From Aradus depressus (Eukaryota > Arthropoda > Insecta > Hemiptera > Aradidae): 64,000 nucleotides of DNA. Each line of letters opens with the position of its first letter. Position 1 is the stretch's first letter. The notes under the pieces are model-generated. The model was not told the DNA's origin and searched no databases. It saw only the letters and a program-made list of their open reading frames with translations. This document shows positions 11,216 through 21,860 of the stretch, in pieces. Made by a program: the position numbers and the translations under genes. The stretch spans positions 37,632,045 through 37,696,044 of the forward strand of contig OY759221.1 of NCBI GenBank assembly GCA_963662175.1. Direction: 5' to 3'.

Positions 11216-11561
11216 GGTTAGGTTAGGTTTTATGACTCATGCCCGGGCTTCAACTATGAGGTCATATCGCCTACTACCAGAGCACTCTTTCGTCACTCTG
11301 GTGGACATGAGCCCGACTCTACTGTGGGAGTCCTAAATTTTGCCTATCCTAAATATTTATTCATCAAGGGCAGGGGTCTTTAACGAGTACCTGACATCGT
11401 ACAGGCTCGGGACCATCGTTTAACATCCCACCCGAAGGACGGCGTGATTAAGTTTATTTTACCTCCCAGATAAAATAAACTAGGGGCCTCGGTCGGGTTT
11501 CGAACCCACGATCTTGAGCTCAGAAGACAAGCACGCATACCACTGAGCTACCGGTGCCCTC
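11216..11561 (-). mobile_element. Full-length SINE-A with 13-bp target duplication
   Basis: Flanked by TAATAACTGCCGA (11203-11215) and TAATAACTGCTGA (11562-11574), one mismatch. It contains tail, body, box B and the GAGCTACCGGTGCCCTC complement of the head. It interrupts an R1 module inside the duplicated segment. Confidence 0.92.
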
Positions 11562-12109
11562 TAATAACTGCTGATATTATGAATTATCGGCACAAAATTT
11601 AGCATGAAGATTCATACCCTCAACTATTCGAGGCCAAACGGTCGATACAACTTTGTTGATTAATTCGTGCTGGGGAAGTACATTGCTGGTGAATCACCGA
11701 CGACTTTTTTTTTTTAAACAAAGAAAAAAAAACTGGTTAAGCCCCAGATGTTTTTGCTTATTTAAGATAATCCTCAACGCCCTCTAGCTACTGGAAGCCT
11801 TGAATTGGATGTTGTATCGTGCCTCTCTAAATATTTGAGGCCCCTAAGAGGAGCTGAAGAAATCCTTCAATCTTACCTCTTAATAATGTACAACAAGAGT
11901 CGTTAGGACCCAGCAACCTACTTATTTTCCTAAAGGTGTTCTATAAATCTTGTCATGTACTTCTATAAAGACTGTCCAATATAATAGTTTCTGGTTTAAT
12001 GTATCTATTACTAATAATATTAGTATTATCATATTGATATTATTTTTGTCACATTATTGTAATGTGTGATGTGTTCGCAATGGAATTTTATCTTTAAAAG
12101 CCCTGATTC

Positions 12110-12821
12110 CAGTGGCGGACTTAGTAAGTCAGCCATTAAGCATTGTCCCATGGGTCCCTCTCACCGAAAGAAAGTTTTTGAATTTCTCAAGCCTCAAACG
12201 TTGGAAAACATGGAGGAAGAAGAAATAGAAAAGAAGGTTCGCGATTCGATTCAAATGTATCCTGAATTTTTTACGACTGATCTCAAGAATGAATCGATTA
12301 GTTTCTCAGGTTTGTACTTTCTTCAGCAATATTCTACTCGAGATGGTCCTTTACAGTATTTGGAATTCATCATTCAAAAAAATCTGACCGACAGTTTTCC
12401 AGAATGGTGCAGCCTGTTGTTCCAGTTAGCTCATCAAGCGCCAAACGAGGAATGAGTTCATTAATAAAAAATCAAATATTTTCGACGTGCTGCAATGACT
12501 GGAGAAACACTAGATGATTACAGTATTCTCTATATAGAACGAAATGTTGCCAACCAAATTGACTTGAATACCACAATTGAATTATTTGCTGAGCGAAAAG
12601 CAAGGAGAGGATTAAAAGTGTCTTAAAGATTCTCATTGCTATTTTGTAGACAAACAAAATGTTAGCTTTGTTTTTTAAATCAATGAAATAAATCTATTTT
12701 ACAATAAACATACATTATTTTCCATATAATGTATAAAGGCTGTGATAAAACAAATTCAAATTTTATGTCCTTTGGAATAAGTACGGGACCATGGAGGGCT
12801 TTTTCTTTGAATCCGCCACTG
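12110..12821 (+). mobile_element. hAT element (712 bp) with perfect 8-bp target duplication
   Basis: Ends are CAGTGGCGGA and TCCGCCACTG. Both flanks carry CCTGATTC (12102-12109, 12822-12829). The interior keeps only the C-terminal part of a transposase, so it is an internally deleted, non-autonomous element. Flanking sequence joins into R1-like DNA. Confidence 0.92.
12150..12626 (+). pseudogene. hAT (ZMYM1-like) transposase C-terminal remnant
   Basis: An open frame from 12066 through the 5' TIR to a stop at 12453 reads ...SFPEWCSLLFQLAHQAP. After a disruption, 12482-12626 reads SILYIERNVANQIDL then ELFAERKARRG and a stop. IERxxxxQI...FAxxKARR is the usual C-terminus of ZMYM1/TTF-type hAT transposases. 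The CERSFS dimerisation core lies in the missing middle. A domesticated short protein is possible but unsupported. Confidence 0.7.
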
Positions 12822-12829
12822 CCTGATTC

Positions 12830-13340
12830 TAAAAATTACTTCTCCAAAACGAATTAATCAATTAACTTTCCGCCCCTGTATAAAACCAGTCGACCATTTC
12901 CGATAATATTCAATAGTTGACTTACATAGTGTAATGTAAACAGAAGAGCACCATGGCAACCAGCGAAAAACGAAGTGCGGAGTGAGGTGGTGGTGGTGCC
13001 GAGGACGGCACAGACTTTGAGAGTCATACATGGATCCACCCATATAACCAATTATATATAATCCACTCATATACAAGAGCTATAGGATCACACTGGTTCA
13101 GAACGTCCGGGTTGTCCGCAATTACACATGTTGGTTAAAAATTGTTTTCTATTAATCTCTAAGATCCCCCCCTCCCCCTTTCAAATATGATAGGATAGGA
13201 TTTGGAGTTTAAGGACGCAAAACAGCAAACCAGCGTCCAATATATTTGGCGTATCAATCTTGATGATTAGAAGAAAAAAAAATAAGTGTGGCAAATCTGT
13301 ATCTGTACAATTTCAAGGTCATACTCCAATTCGATATTTC
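12830..13340. repeat. R1 tail in reverse, then unassigned DNA
   Basis: 12840-12930 contains AAAACGAATTAATCAATTAA, the complement of the R1 tail. 12931-13340 has no supported feature. Confidence 0.4.
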
Positions 13341-13930
13341 TTTTTTATTATTTTTTTCACATGGATGCATTCATACTAGGCAGTAGAAATAAATAAACTA
13401 ATAGTGAAAAAATAAAAATAAAACAAACAGTAACAATAACAATAAATATAAGAATAAACAAACAGCAGTAATAGTAAAAATATAGACACGGGAATACATT
13501 AGCATATTTACAGAAACATGCATTCAACAGAATATACATATAGGTATACTCATACACATATACCTCATATAGATATGAATAATAAGCAAAAAATAAATAA
13601 ATATAGATAAGTATACATAAATATAGGTAGCCTATAGCCTTTTTTTTTATTTGTATTTTTTTTTTTTACTATTATTATTTACCCTTCTTCATATTTTATC
13701 CCTTATTTTTTTTAATATTCAAATAGTCTTTGAGTAAGAGAACTATTAATTTTGCCGAAAACGAGAGAAGAGTTCAGAGGGAGAACAAAAACTTAGTTGG
13801 CTAAAAATATTTCTAGACGGGAGAATACATTGCTGATGGTTCACCGAGACTGTTGTTCTTTTTATTCCACTCACAAAGGTTGATTTTTTCTTCTCGGGCA
13901 AGCCGATCTGGGACACAGTTTTCTAAAATA
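13341..13930. other. A/T-rich gene-free stretch
   Basis: A-rich segment with AATAAAC/AATAAAT-like repeats and T runs, plus an R1-like tail near 13790-13850 (AGAATACATTGCTGATGGTT). No exon seen. Confidence 0.4.
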
Positions 13931-14640
13931 CAGTGAAACCTGTTTAACTGGGATCTCAAGGGACCTAGGATTTTTTATCACTTATAGAGGCTTTTCATTT
14001 ACCCAGTTTTCCAAATAGGTTTGAAATGACAGTTGTTTTATTTATAGAGGGTCCCGCTAAGAGAGGTTCTCATTTATAGAGGTGAAAATGTTAATGAAAA
14101 ATGCATATTTTATGTTGTTATTATGTCCAATTTTCATTTTTCAAAACAATACTACAAAACGTATGACTTAAAAAAATCTGTTATATTGCTGAGTATTTGA
14201 GTGCTAGTAGCTTATAGTTTCTCGATAGTAAAAATTTGATCAAAATATGCCAGGATTATCAATATTTGACATCTCAATCCATGTCGAGAGACATTTTTCA
14301 ATTTTAGGATACTCCGTACACAGTTCGTCATGCGACTTTCCACTATCATAATCCAATAATAGCTTTAATTTATCAGTGGCTGTTAATGAATTACACTTTC
14401 GTTTCAACATTTTGTGCACTTCTATTCACTTGATTATCGTACAAAACCTTAGATAGTACTGGAAAACAAAGCACGTGTGGAAGAAATTAGAATGTTTGTA
14501 AACAAACGTGTCGTAACTTGATCAAGTGTCTTACTTATACAGGTTATTGAGCTACCAAGTCTCAAATATAGAGGTAAACATCGATACCGGGGATAAACAT
14601 GTACAAACTATGACCGGATCTAGCATAAAGGTGAAATACA
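13931..14640 (-). mobile_element. pogo/Tigger-like element, one terminus visible
   Basis: TA then CAGTGAAACCTGTTTAACTG is a typical Tigger-type terminus. Repeated TTATAGAGG motifs follow. The interior carries a pogo-type HTH coding remnant on the minus strand (14240-14410). The opposite terminus is not recognisable, so this copy is truncated or decayed. Confidence 0.65.
14240..14410 (-). pseudogene. pogo/Tigger transposase N-terminal HTH fragment (56 aa)
   Basis: Reads MLKRKCNSLTATDKLKLLLD then YDSGKSHDELCTEYPKI and stops at residue 57. K-R-x-x-S-L-T-x-x-D-K-x-x-L-L-x-x-Y-D-x-G is the CENP-B/pogo N-terminal helix-turn-helix. No DDE domain follows. It is shorter than 60 residues but the motif is clear. 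Confidence 0.75.
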
Positions 14641-15056
14641 TTTTCATTTAAATAAAAATAAAATTTAAATAAAAATTAGAATTTTTATTTATTAGAATAC
14701 ATTTATTTTATTTTTATAGTTTTTAAAATAGATACATTTATTTTAAGTTACCTGGTAAACTTAAAGTAGTTTTAGTATATTATATATCATATTATATAAA
14801 TAAAATTAAAATATTACTTAGTCCATGGTTTTATTCTTGCATTATGTCATCGAAGTCAATTTTTTAAAAGAGGTTTTTTGGAGTGCTGATGAGAGCAAGT
14901 TAAGTGCATCTTGCCTCATTGTTGTTTCAAATTTTTTTCAAATTTTCATATTATGGTAATACATGTTTTCATTTGTGGAGGCTCCTAGGCCATGCCTATT
15001 TTGCCTAGATGGCAAATCCGGCAACCTGTTTGAGAAATTATTACACACTGATCCTT

Positions 15057-16559
15057 CTAATGGATTAACTGCGATCCAGTTTCCTGTACCGTCTGGGTGG
15101 GTAATTGAACGTTGTTCGGTGCCATACGAAACGGCCACCAATCATCTATCATATCCCAAGGATCGAACCAATCAAGAAGTGGGTCGGGAATCCATTCGGT
15201 AGGGTCGAAGTCGGTAATATCAATGTCGGTAAAGTCTATTTGGCGTCCTGATGGACTGTTGGCGATACCATCAAATTGATGGTCCCCAATCGATGCACCT
15301 AATAAACAGAAATAAAAACACTTTATATTAACTAAAAAATACTTGTTAATTCAAGCTAAGTATTGGAGAAGTTATGTAATCGATCAAAATTTTGATGCGG
15401 AGTTTTCAACGGAATTTCATGTCTTTCGACCTTGAGGAGATTTCAAATATGAAAAAAAAAATCGGTCTATTATTATATTATATTATCAGTGTATGTGAAC
15501 ACGATAACTGCCGAAAGAATGAATGTATCGACTCGAAATTTTATATGTTTGATCAGAACCCTATAAGGAGGACACCTATCGATTTTCAGCTCAAATGGCC
15601 AAAGGTAAGAGGGGGATCAGAGGGGGATCGACTCAAAAACCCTAATCACTGCCAATGTAATGAATTTATCGATATAAAATTTAGTATGAAGATTTAGGAG
15701 CCCCTATTCAAATCAACTGTTGAATATTAGATCAAACGGTAGACTGGTTTTGGAGGGGGCGAGAAAAGGTAATTGAATAATTCGTTCTGGGGAAGTGCAT
15801 TGACCGGCGTAGAGACAATTTAGGACTCCCAACGTAGACTGAAACTCATGTCCACCATAGCGATGAGAGCTCTGTTAGTAGGCGGTATCACAGAATAACT
15901 TAATTAAAGGGTGATATGATCTTGTTGTTGTAGCCCGGGCATGAGTTACAAAAACAAACAAAAATAGTACAGAGAGAGTGTACACACATTGAAGGATTCC
16001 GTAGGCGACCATTGCGTTATCACTCGCATAATTACAATGTTCTGAAATATAACCTACCAGACCCATCGTGGTAGTCTACTTAGGTCAAGATCGTGGGTTC
16101 GAAGTCCGGCCGAGGTCCTTAAGTTTTTTATGTGTAAGGTGAAAAACCTTGACCATATCATACTTCGGATGGGACGTTAACCGATGATCTCGAGCCTGCA
16201 CGATGTCAGGTGCTCGTTAAAGACCCCTACCCTAGTTGAATAAAACGCAAAATAGAGAACTCTGACAAAAAAATTCGGGCCCAGATCCACCAGAGTGACG
16301 AAGAAGCACTCTGGTAGTAGGCGATATGATCTCATAGTTAAAACCCGATAATGAGTCATAATAACTAACTCACTTTATAATAATTGATCAAGAGAAGCTT
16401 TGTCTACATGTTGCCTAGCCTGGTTTCGAATCTGTGATCACAACATCGGCCATATCAGAGTCAAGAATATAGATGTAATTTTGATTTAAAATTATGATAC
16501 AACTTACACATAATCGTAGGCAAAACCACTGCCAGGGTGGCGATGGATAACAGCTTCAT
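15057..16559 (-). CDS. Secreted Asp/Trp-rich small protein, two exons (97 aa)
   Basis: Exon 1 is 16559 down to 16508 and ends in phase 1 before a GTAAGT donor (16507-16502). Exon 2 is 15298 down to 15057, after a TTTATTAG acceptor, and supplies GT to complete Cys18. The product starts MKLLSIATLAVVLPTIMC, a lysine followed by a hydrophobic run, so a signal peptide is likely with cleavage near ...CA/S. The mature part is about 78 residues with 13 Asp and 5 Trp concentrated in residues 38-73 (IDFTDIDITDFDPTEW, DWFDPWDMIDDWW), and no cysteine. I do not recognise the family. A TATA-like run sits 40-60 bases upstream of the ATG. The 1.2-kb intron is filled with R1 and SINE-A pieces. The clean phase match and intact frame support a real gene; expression is unproven. 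Confidence 0.72.
15358..15800 (+). repeat. R1 copy inside the secreted-gene intron
   Basis: Head (GGAGAAGTTATGTAATCG), two modules and tail (TTCGTTCTGGGGAAGTGCAT), antisense to the host gene. It is followed by SINE-A fragments. Confidence 0.7.
15808..15950 (+). mobile_element. SINE-A 3' half, strongly diverged
   Basis: GACAATTTAGGACTCCCA through AGCCCGGGCATGAGTTAC with internal disruption. Confidence 0.6.
16078..16365 (+). mobile_element. SINE-A copy at outer end of the left palindrome arm
   Basis: Box B GGGTTCGAAG, central CTTCGGATGGGACGTTAACC block and end CCCGATAATGAGTC. Its mirror copy is at 19413-19666, so the SINE was present before the inverted duplication. Confidence 0.8.
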
Positions 16560-16597
16560 GTTGATTTCAGCAGAGGATGAACCTACAACAAATTTAG

Positions 16598-16622
16598 TTT
16601 TTCATTATATATATATAAAGCA
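16598..16622 (-). promoter_or_regulatory. TATA-like box of the secreted-protein gene
   Basis: On the minus strand CTTTATATATATATAATG lies about 40-60 bases upstream of the ATG at 16559. It is conserved in the inverted copy. Spacing allows a 5' UTR of roughly 20-30 bases. Confidence 0.55.
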
Positions 16623-17545
16623 TACACCTAGGGACCTAAGCATCCAATGCCCTTATCCCTTTCCTCTGAGCTCTACTGTGGGAGTCCTAAATTTTGCCTA
16701 TCCAGATTTAGTTATGTAAGGTGTGGTGTTGACAAGAACCTGACGTCGCACAGGCTAGGGACCGACGTGTTTTATTATTATTTTTTTTTTTTACTTATCT
16801 ATAAAATTGTATTTATACTCTTTGGTAGTAGGCGTTTTGATTCAGTCGTTAAAGCCCGGGCTTGAGTCATAATAACTACAGTAATAAAGTAAGGCAAGTT
16901 TAACTTTATTTATTTCCAGTTGTTATGATTACATTGTCTTCTTGTTAATTATTAGTTTAGAACAACTAAAAAATTGGTGATTCACCAGCAATGTAGTACT
17001 TCCCCAGAACGAATTATTCAATTAAGTTTCCGTCGTCCGTCCAAAAACTAACAACAATTTAGGCTACAAAAAAGTAGTTGACTTACATAGAGACTTGTGA
17101 ATTCTTATACTAAATTTTATGTCGATAGATTCATTACATCGCAGTTATTAGAATTTTTGTGTCGAGCCTCACTCTGCTGAAAATTATTAGATGTCGTCCT
17201 TATGGAGTTTTGCATATACATATGAAATAACGTGTCAAAACATTGATTACATCGGGAGTTGTTAGTTTTTTTATTAATCCACCCGCTAATCCCCCCTTAC
17301 ATCTAATCGATTTGACTGAAAATAATAGGTGTTGTCTTCAAGGCTCCTGGATACAAATATATAATTCCATTTTTCAACAGAATGTATTTTTTTTCATTTT
17401 TTGAATCAAGGATTCGAAGAACATGAAATTCCGTTAAAAACTCAGTATCGAATTACTGACCGATTGCATAACTTCCCCTATACTTGATACAGTCGGCAAA
17501 GCATGCATATGAGCCATTATAATGGTGTTATTTAAATATTTACAA

Positions 17546-17650
17546 CATCCATGGCCCCGGGAGGGAGTTCTATCCATGAAATAAAACTCTCTCCCGGACA
17601 GGATTCGAACCCGCAACCATGGTGAAACCATTTGACCAAAGCCCTACGGA
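17546..17650 (-). mobile_element. SINE-B copy with tRNA-like head
   Basis: The complement starts CGTAGGGCTTTGGTCAAATG and has GGTTCGAATCC about 30 bases later, spaced like pol III boxes A and B. It then runs through GGGAGAGAGTTTTATTTC to the CCATGGATGTTGTAAATA end. It sits in the palindrome spacer. Confidence 0.65.
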
Positions 17651-18626
17651 AAGCAGTTGAAATGTGTATACCTGTCTACTGAGTGTACAACGAAGTTACG
17701 TCTTGAGACTAGTTTCACAGCTGTTCGTCTCCTAGTATATATACCATTGTCAAAAAAGAAAAAAATATATATCAATGTTCGTAAATTGATAACTACAATA
17801 AATGTTATATTACAATAGGATGATAAATTCAAGGAGTTGTATTATCGTTAAAGAAATTATAATTAGGTCATTAACGTTTATTGACAATTAGACAATCGAT
17901 GATAGAACAATGACATTGTTAGATTGGTAAATCTAAACCCCTGAACCCCCCTTCTCTTCTGCCGATATCGCTGGCTTTGGACAAGTTCTGTACTTATTGG
18001 GAGTTGACATGAATATAGCAACCCTACCGAAAGACCAATGGTGGCAAGTTTTCAACGGAATTTCATGTTCTTCGAATCCCTGATTCAAAAAATGAAAAAA
18101 AATACATTCTGTTGAAAAATGGAATTATATATGTGTATCCAGGAGCCTTGAAGACAACACCTATTATTTTCAGTCAAATCGGTTAGATGTAAGGGATTAA
18201 TAAAAAAAGTAACAACTCCCGATGTAATCAATGTTTCGACACGTTATTTCATATGTATATTCAAAACTCCATAAGGACGACAACTATTAATTTTCAGCAG
18301 AGTGGGGCTCGACACAAAAATTCTAATAACTGCCGATGTAATGAATCTATCGACATAACATTTAGTATAAGAATTCACAAGCCTCTATGTAAGTCAACTA
18401 CATTTTTTTAGCCTAAATTGTTGTTAGTTTTTGGACGGACGACGGAAACTTAATTGAATAATTCGTTCTGGGGAAGTACTACATTGCTGGTGAATCATCG
18501 ATTTTTTTAGTTGCTCTAAATTATCAATTAACAAGAAGGCAAATAATTACGGTAGTTATTATGACTCAAGCCCGGGCTTTAATTGCGGGATCAAATCGCC
18601 TACTACCAAAGAGTATAAATACAATT

Positions 18627-19068
18627 TTAATTTGTTCGTCATCGTCTGTGGAAGGTTATAGGCGTATTAGTACCTCAATATCTGGTCCATCCCAGCATCC
18701 ACCCACGCAATCTTTGTAACTCAAAAACCACTGCAATGATTAATGAGGAATCTTTTTGAATAGGTAAGTTTTATCTACCGGAAGGTTAAGGTCTATTTTT
18801 TAATCAACCCCTGGTCCATCCCAGCATCCACCCACGCAATCTTTGAAACTCGAAAACCATTGCAACGATTAATGAGGAACCTTTTTGAGTTAATTAGTTT
18901 TACCTCCAAAGCTAGCGTTACTACAGTTGAAGGACTATAAGCCGTATTCCGTATGAATAATTGAAAATTATAACATCATGAATGTACTGTCGAGGAACTG
19001 AATAGCCTTATAGGAGATATTGGGAGAAAAGTCAAAGTTCCCCGGGCAACGCCGGGTATTACTGATAG
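18627..19068 (+). mobile_element. Helitron fragment, 5' truncated, inserted in the right palindrome arm
   Basis: Same family as 43202-43726. It ends with the hairpin CCCGGGCAACGCCGGG followed by TATTACTGATAG and then T. The expected CTAG terminus is mutated to ATAG. It carries two copies of the internal module (CATCCCAGCATCCACCCACG). The left palindrome arm lacks it, so it arrived after the duplication. Confidence 0.8.
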
Positions 19069-19149
19069 TACCTTATAAAACTAAACAAAAAACTCCCACA
19101 GTAGAGCTAAGAGGAAAGAGATAAGGGCATTGGATGCTTAGGTCCCCAG

Positions 19150-19180
19150 GTGTATGCTTTATATATATATAATGAAAAAC
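19150..19180 (+). promoter_or_regulatory. TATA-like box of the inverted first-exon copy
   Basis: GCTTTATATATATATAATG, matching the functional-side copy base for base over the core, 40-60 bases upstream of the ATG at 19218. Confidence 0.5.
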
Positions 19181-19217
19181 TAAATTTGTTGTTGGTTCAT
19201 CCTCTGCTGAAATCAAC

Positions 19218-19269
19218 ATGAAGCTGTTATCCATCGCCACCCTGGCAGTGGTTTTGCCTACGATTATGT
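19218..19269 (+). pseudogene. Orphan inverted copy of the signal-peptide exon
   Basis: All 52 coding bases are identical to exon 1 of the secreted gene, and the GTAAGT donor is intact. No copy of exon 2 is found downstream. It may be a dead end, or it could donate its signal peptide to another acceptor. One acceptor with a strong pyrimidine tract ends at 22012 and is phase-compatible with a 20-residue tail, but that is speculative. Confidence 0.75.
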
Positions 19270-19412
19270 GTAAGTTGTATCATAATTTTAAATCAAAATG
19301 ACATCTATATTTTTGACTCTGATATGGCCGATGTTGTGATCACAGATTCGAATCCAGGCTAGGCAACATGTAGACAAAGCTTCTCTTGATCAATTATTAT
19401 AAAGTGAGTTAG

Positions 19413-19666
19413 TTATTATGACTCATTATCGGGTTTTAACTATGAGGTCATATCGCCTACTACCGGGGCGCTTCTTCGTCCCTCTGGTGGACCTGGGCCC
19501 GACTCTATTGTCAGAGTTCTCAATTTTACCTACCCATTTTTTTTCAACTAGGGTAGGAAGTCTTTAACGAGTACCTGACATCGTGCAGGCTCGAGATCAT
19601 CGGTTAACGTCCCATCCGAAGTACGGTATGGTCAAGGTTTTTCACCTCACACATAAAAAACTTAAG
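19413..19666 (-). mobile_element. SINE-A copy in the right palindrome arm
   Basis: Mirror of 16078-16365, ending at CTTAAGG where the two arms diverge. Confidence 0.75.
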
Positions 19667-19999
19667 GTACAAGGTATAAGTACAATTTACAAGACACCGC
19701 TTATATTTATGACCTAATCAAAAATATTTTCAAGTAATAGGGGGCATTGTAGGGAACATTGAAATACATATGTTATATGAAATATGATTTTTCGCAGGTA
19801 GTCCGGTTTTTGATATACATGCCGAAAACCGCTATTCCTTGATTTGCCCGAAAACAGTTGTATCGAAAAATTTATTCTTACCAAAAGTGTTCCTTATACA
19901 ATTTCCAATTTTAATAAGTTTTTTGATGTTCGATAGGATTAACAAGACAAAAGTTATAGTGGCCGGAAAAATGTAAAATTAATGTCTATAAGGAATATA

Positions 20000-20387
20000 T
20001 CGTCGGTCTAAACGTGATACCTCGTATATGCAAAAAGCCAACTTTACAGGAGAGACAAAAAACTGATTAAAAAAATATTCTTTATAGGAAACCTCAATTT
20101 TTTCGACATTTGTATTAAGTGAGATGCATATGCATGCCATGAATTGTTTTTAAGCTAGTTTGCAAATCCAAGTAAAGAATTAACGTACTTGACGGAGTTA
20201 CGAGGTTTCACCAGAATTTCGTTCCCATTTATTTTGCAAGTTACGGTTCTTCAAACCGTATTTCATGTTTTTTTCGTTTTATGTCGTATACGAGGTCCCA
20301 CTAGATCAATAGAGTTTTTTTTTTTTTGGTAAAAAAAACGATTTTCGGAAAAATGTCGCGTACGAGGTATCACGTTTAGGCCGACTA
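20000..20387. mobile_element. MITE M1 (TA-flanked)
   Basis: TIR TCGTCGGTCTAAACGTGATA with a complementary right end GTATCACGTTTAGGCCGAC, TA on both sides. About 388 bp and closely similar along its length to 33695-34079. No coding capacity. TA duplication suggests mobilisation by a Tc1/mariner-type transposase. Confidence 0.85.
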
Positions 20388-20983
20388 TATCGTCACGTGT
20401 AGCTACGAACTTTATACATGGTTTTATTATTGGCAGTTTTTTTGAAAAATTATAAAAATGAAGAAAAAAATAAATTACATATAAGTGATGTGGCCATTAA
20501 CGGACATTTTTATACCAACTAAACTTACAGATCTCTCCTCTTCTCCTTTTCTAAATTATTTCATACTAATGGGTATAAGAATGTCTTATCTCAGAATTGC
20601 TCTGTACAAAGAGACAAAATGAAATGATTTTGAAAAGGGGAGGGGAAGAGAGAGTAATTGTTAACTGTGGTTGATATAAGAAAGTCTTGTAATGGACACG
20701 TTCCAGTCGTTCTATTCTTATCAGTTCGTGTAGCAACCTCTTTAGAGACTAGTGTATTACCTCACTGTAACCTCTCTTTTTGTTTACAAGTGCTAGTTTC
20801 AGTGTGGTTTCCATCCCTTACGTGCACCGCTCTCTCTCAAAAGCTTTGTTTATCACATTCAAGATACAGAAGAGGAGTCAACTCTATTCATACTTGTCAG
20901 GACAAAGCAACTATATCATCACCTGCAGGAAAGGATCTTGAGCCATCAGATCCCAGTGTCGACACTGCGCTTCTTCGCTAATA

Positions 20984-21860
20984 ATAATAATAAATGTATT
21001 TCCGTTAAACCAATACATGGTAATAGGATAAGTCAAAAGAATGTATACATAAAGATAGCTTATAAATTAGATTTATAACTACTTGAGTCTAACTCATCTA
21101 TGATTAGTAGTAATAACAAAACTATTAAAAAAAGTAAAATGAAATTAATAAAAACTGAAAAAATAAATACTTAAGAATACATAAACAAAATTAATACAAG
21201 ATACGTTTATAATAAGTAGACACATTTTTCAATTTAATAAAAATTAAGATAACTATTTTGTTAGTGTTTTTATCCCAACGATGTTTCGGGTCGTTCTTAC
21301 GTCCCATCATCAGGTCCCAATGTGCGAAGTACAGAAAAGAGAATGAATGTATAAAAAAGTTTAAATAAATAAAAATTTATAAATGAATAAATAAAACAAT
21401 AACGTACATTGGACTACCTTTAAGTTAAGGAGGAACTCTGCCCAAAAAATAAAAATGAAAGCTTTGTATCAAATAATGTTTTTGGATATGAAACACGATT
21501 CTTTATTGTGATTATATTATTCTTTTTGAACAGTGAGAATAAAATTCCGTTTCCGTGTAAAGGGTTTCCTCTAACATGAACATTTTTAGTTGAAATTTAA
21601 ATGTATCTATTGACTTCAAGAAGTGGGGAAAGGCATTAAATAAATTAATTCCTTTATGAGTTATACTTTTTTCAAAAAGAGAGGAGCAATGTTTAGTTAT
21701 TCGAAAATTTTCTTTCTTCCTGGTATCGTAATCGTGACCCGAATTGTTAAGAGGGAAAATATTTCTATTTTTCTTAATAACCATTAATGTTTCAAATATA
21801 AACAGCATTGGGTCCCAAGGAAGAATTGATGAACGTTCTTCATCTATCTGGACCATCTCC
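20984..21860 (-). mobile_element. LINE-B, 5' truncated, with (ATT)n tail
   Basis: The C-terminal ORF (21512-21856) is followed on the minus strand by a roughly 530-bp 3' UTR containing the CTGATGA/GAAAC hairpin (21284-21314) and ending in (ATT)n near 20984. The UTR matches 2395-3860 and 48770-49130. Confidence 0.75.
21512..21856 (-). pseudogene. LINE-B ORF2 C-terminal fragment
   Basis: Residues HDYDTRKKENFRITKHCSSL and SITHKGINLFNAFPHFLK match the post-RT C-terminal region of CR1/L2-like and related non-LTR elements (YDTR...F.I......KS....G..L.N.LP). It ends with an intact stop. RT motifs are missing, consistent with 5' truncation. The exact clade is uncertain. Confidence 0.65.

Larger units (their letters stand above)
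10489..11705 (+). repeat. Duplicated segment carrying a host exon copy
   Basis: Matches 33198-34405 in the same order: left intron, a 105-bp exon, right intron (AATTATATTTTATTTTATGC), then R1 modules. This copy gained a SINE (11216-11561); the other gained a 385-bp MITE (33695-34079). Both insertions are bounded by target duplications, so both post-date the duplication. Confidence 0.85.
16116..19666. repeat. Large inverted duplication (palindrome) around a roughly 0.6-kb spacer
   Basis: The left arm (about 16116-17465) and right arm (about 18035-19666) are reverse complements read outward. They share in order a SINE-A end, exon 1 and promoter of the secreted gene, SINE fragments and an R1 copy. 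The right arm is longer because a Helitron fragment (18627-19068) was inserted. The left arm has about 100 bases of SINE remnant absent on the right. The spacer carries SINE-B and unique DNA. Confidence 0.88.

Noticed and set aside
14938..15141. Minus-strand frame ending in YYHNMKI as the last exon
   Set aside because: An in-frame TGA closes it upstream; the other frame gives a clean, phase-matched exon 2 (15057-15298).
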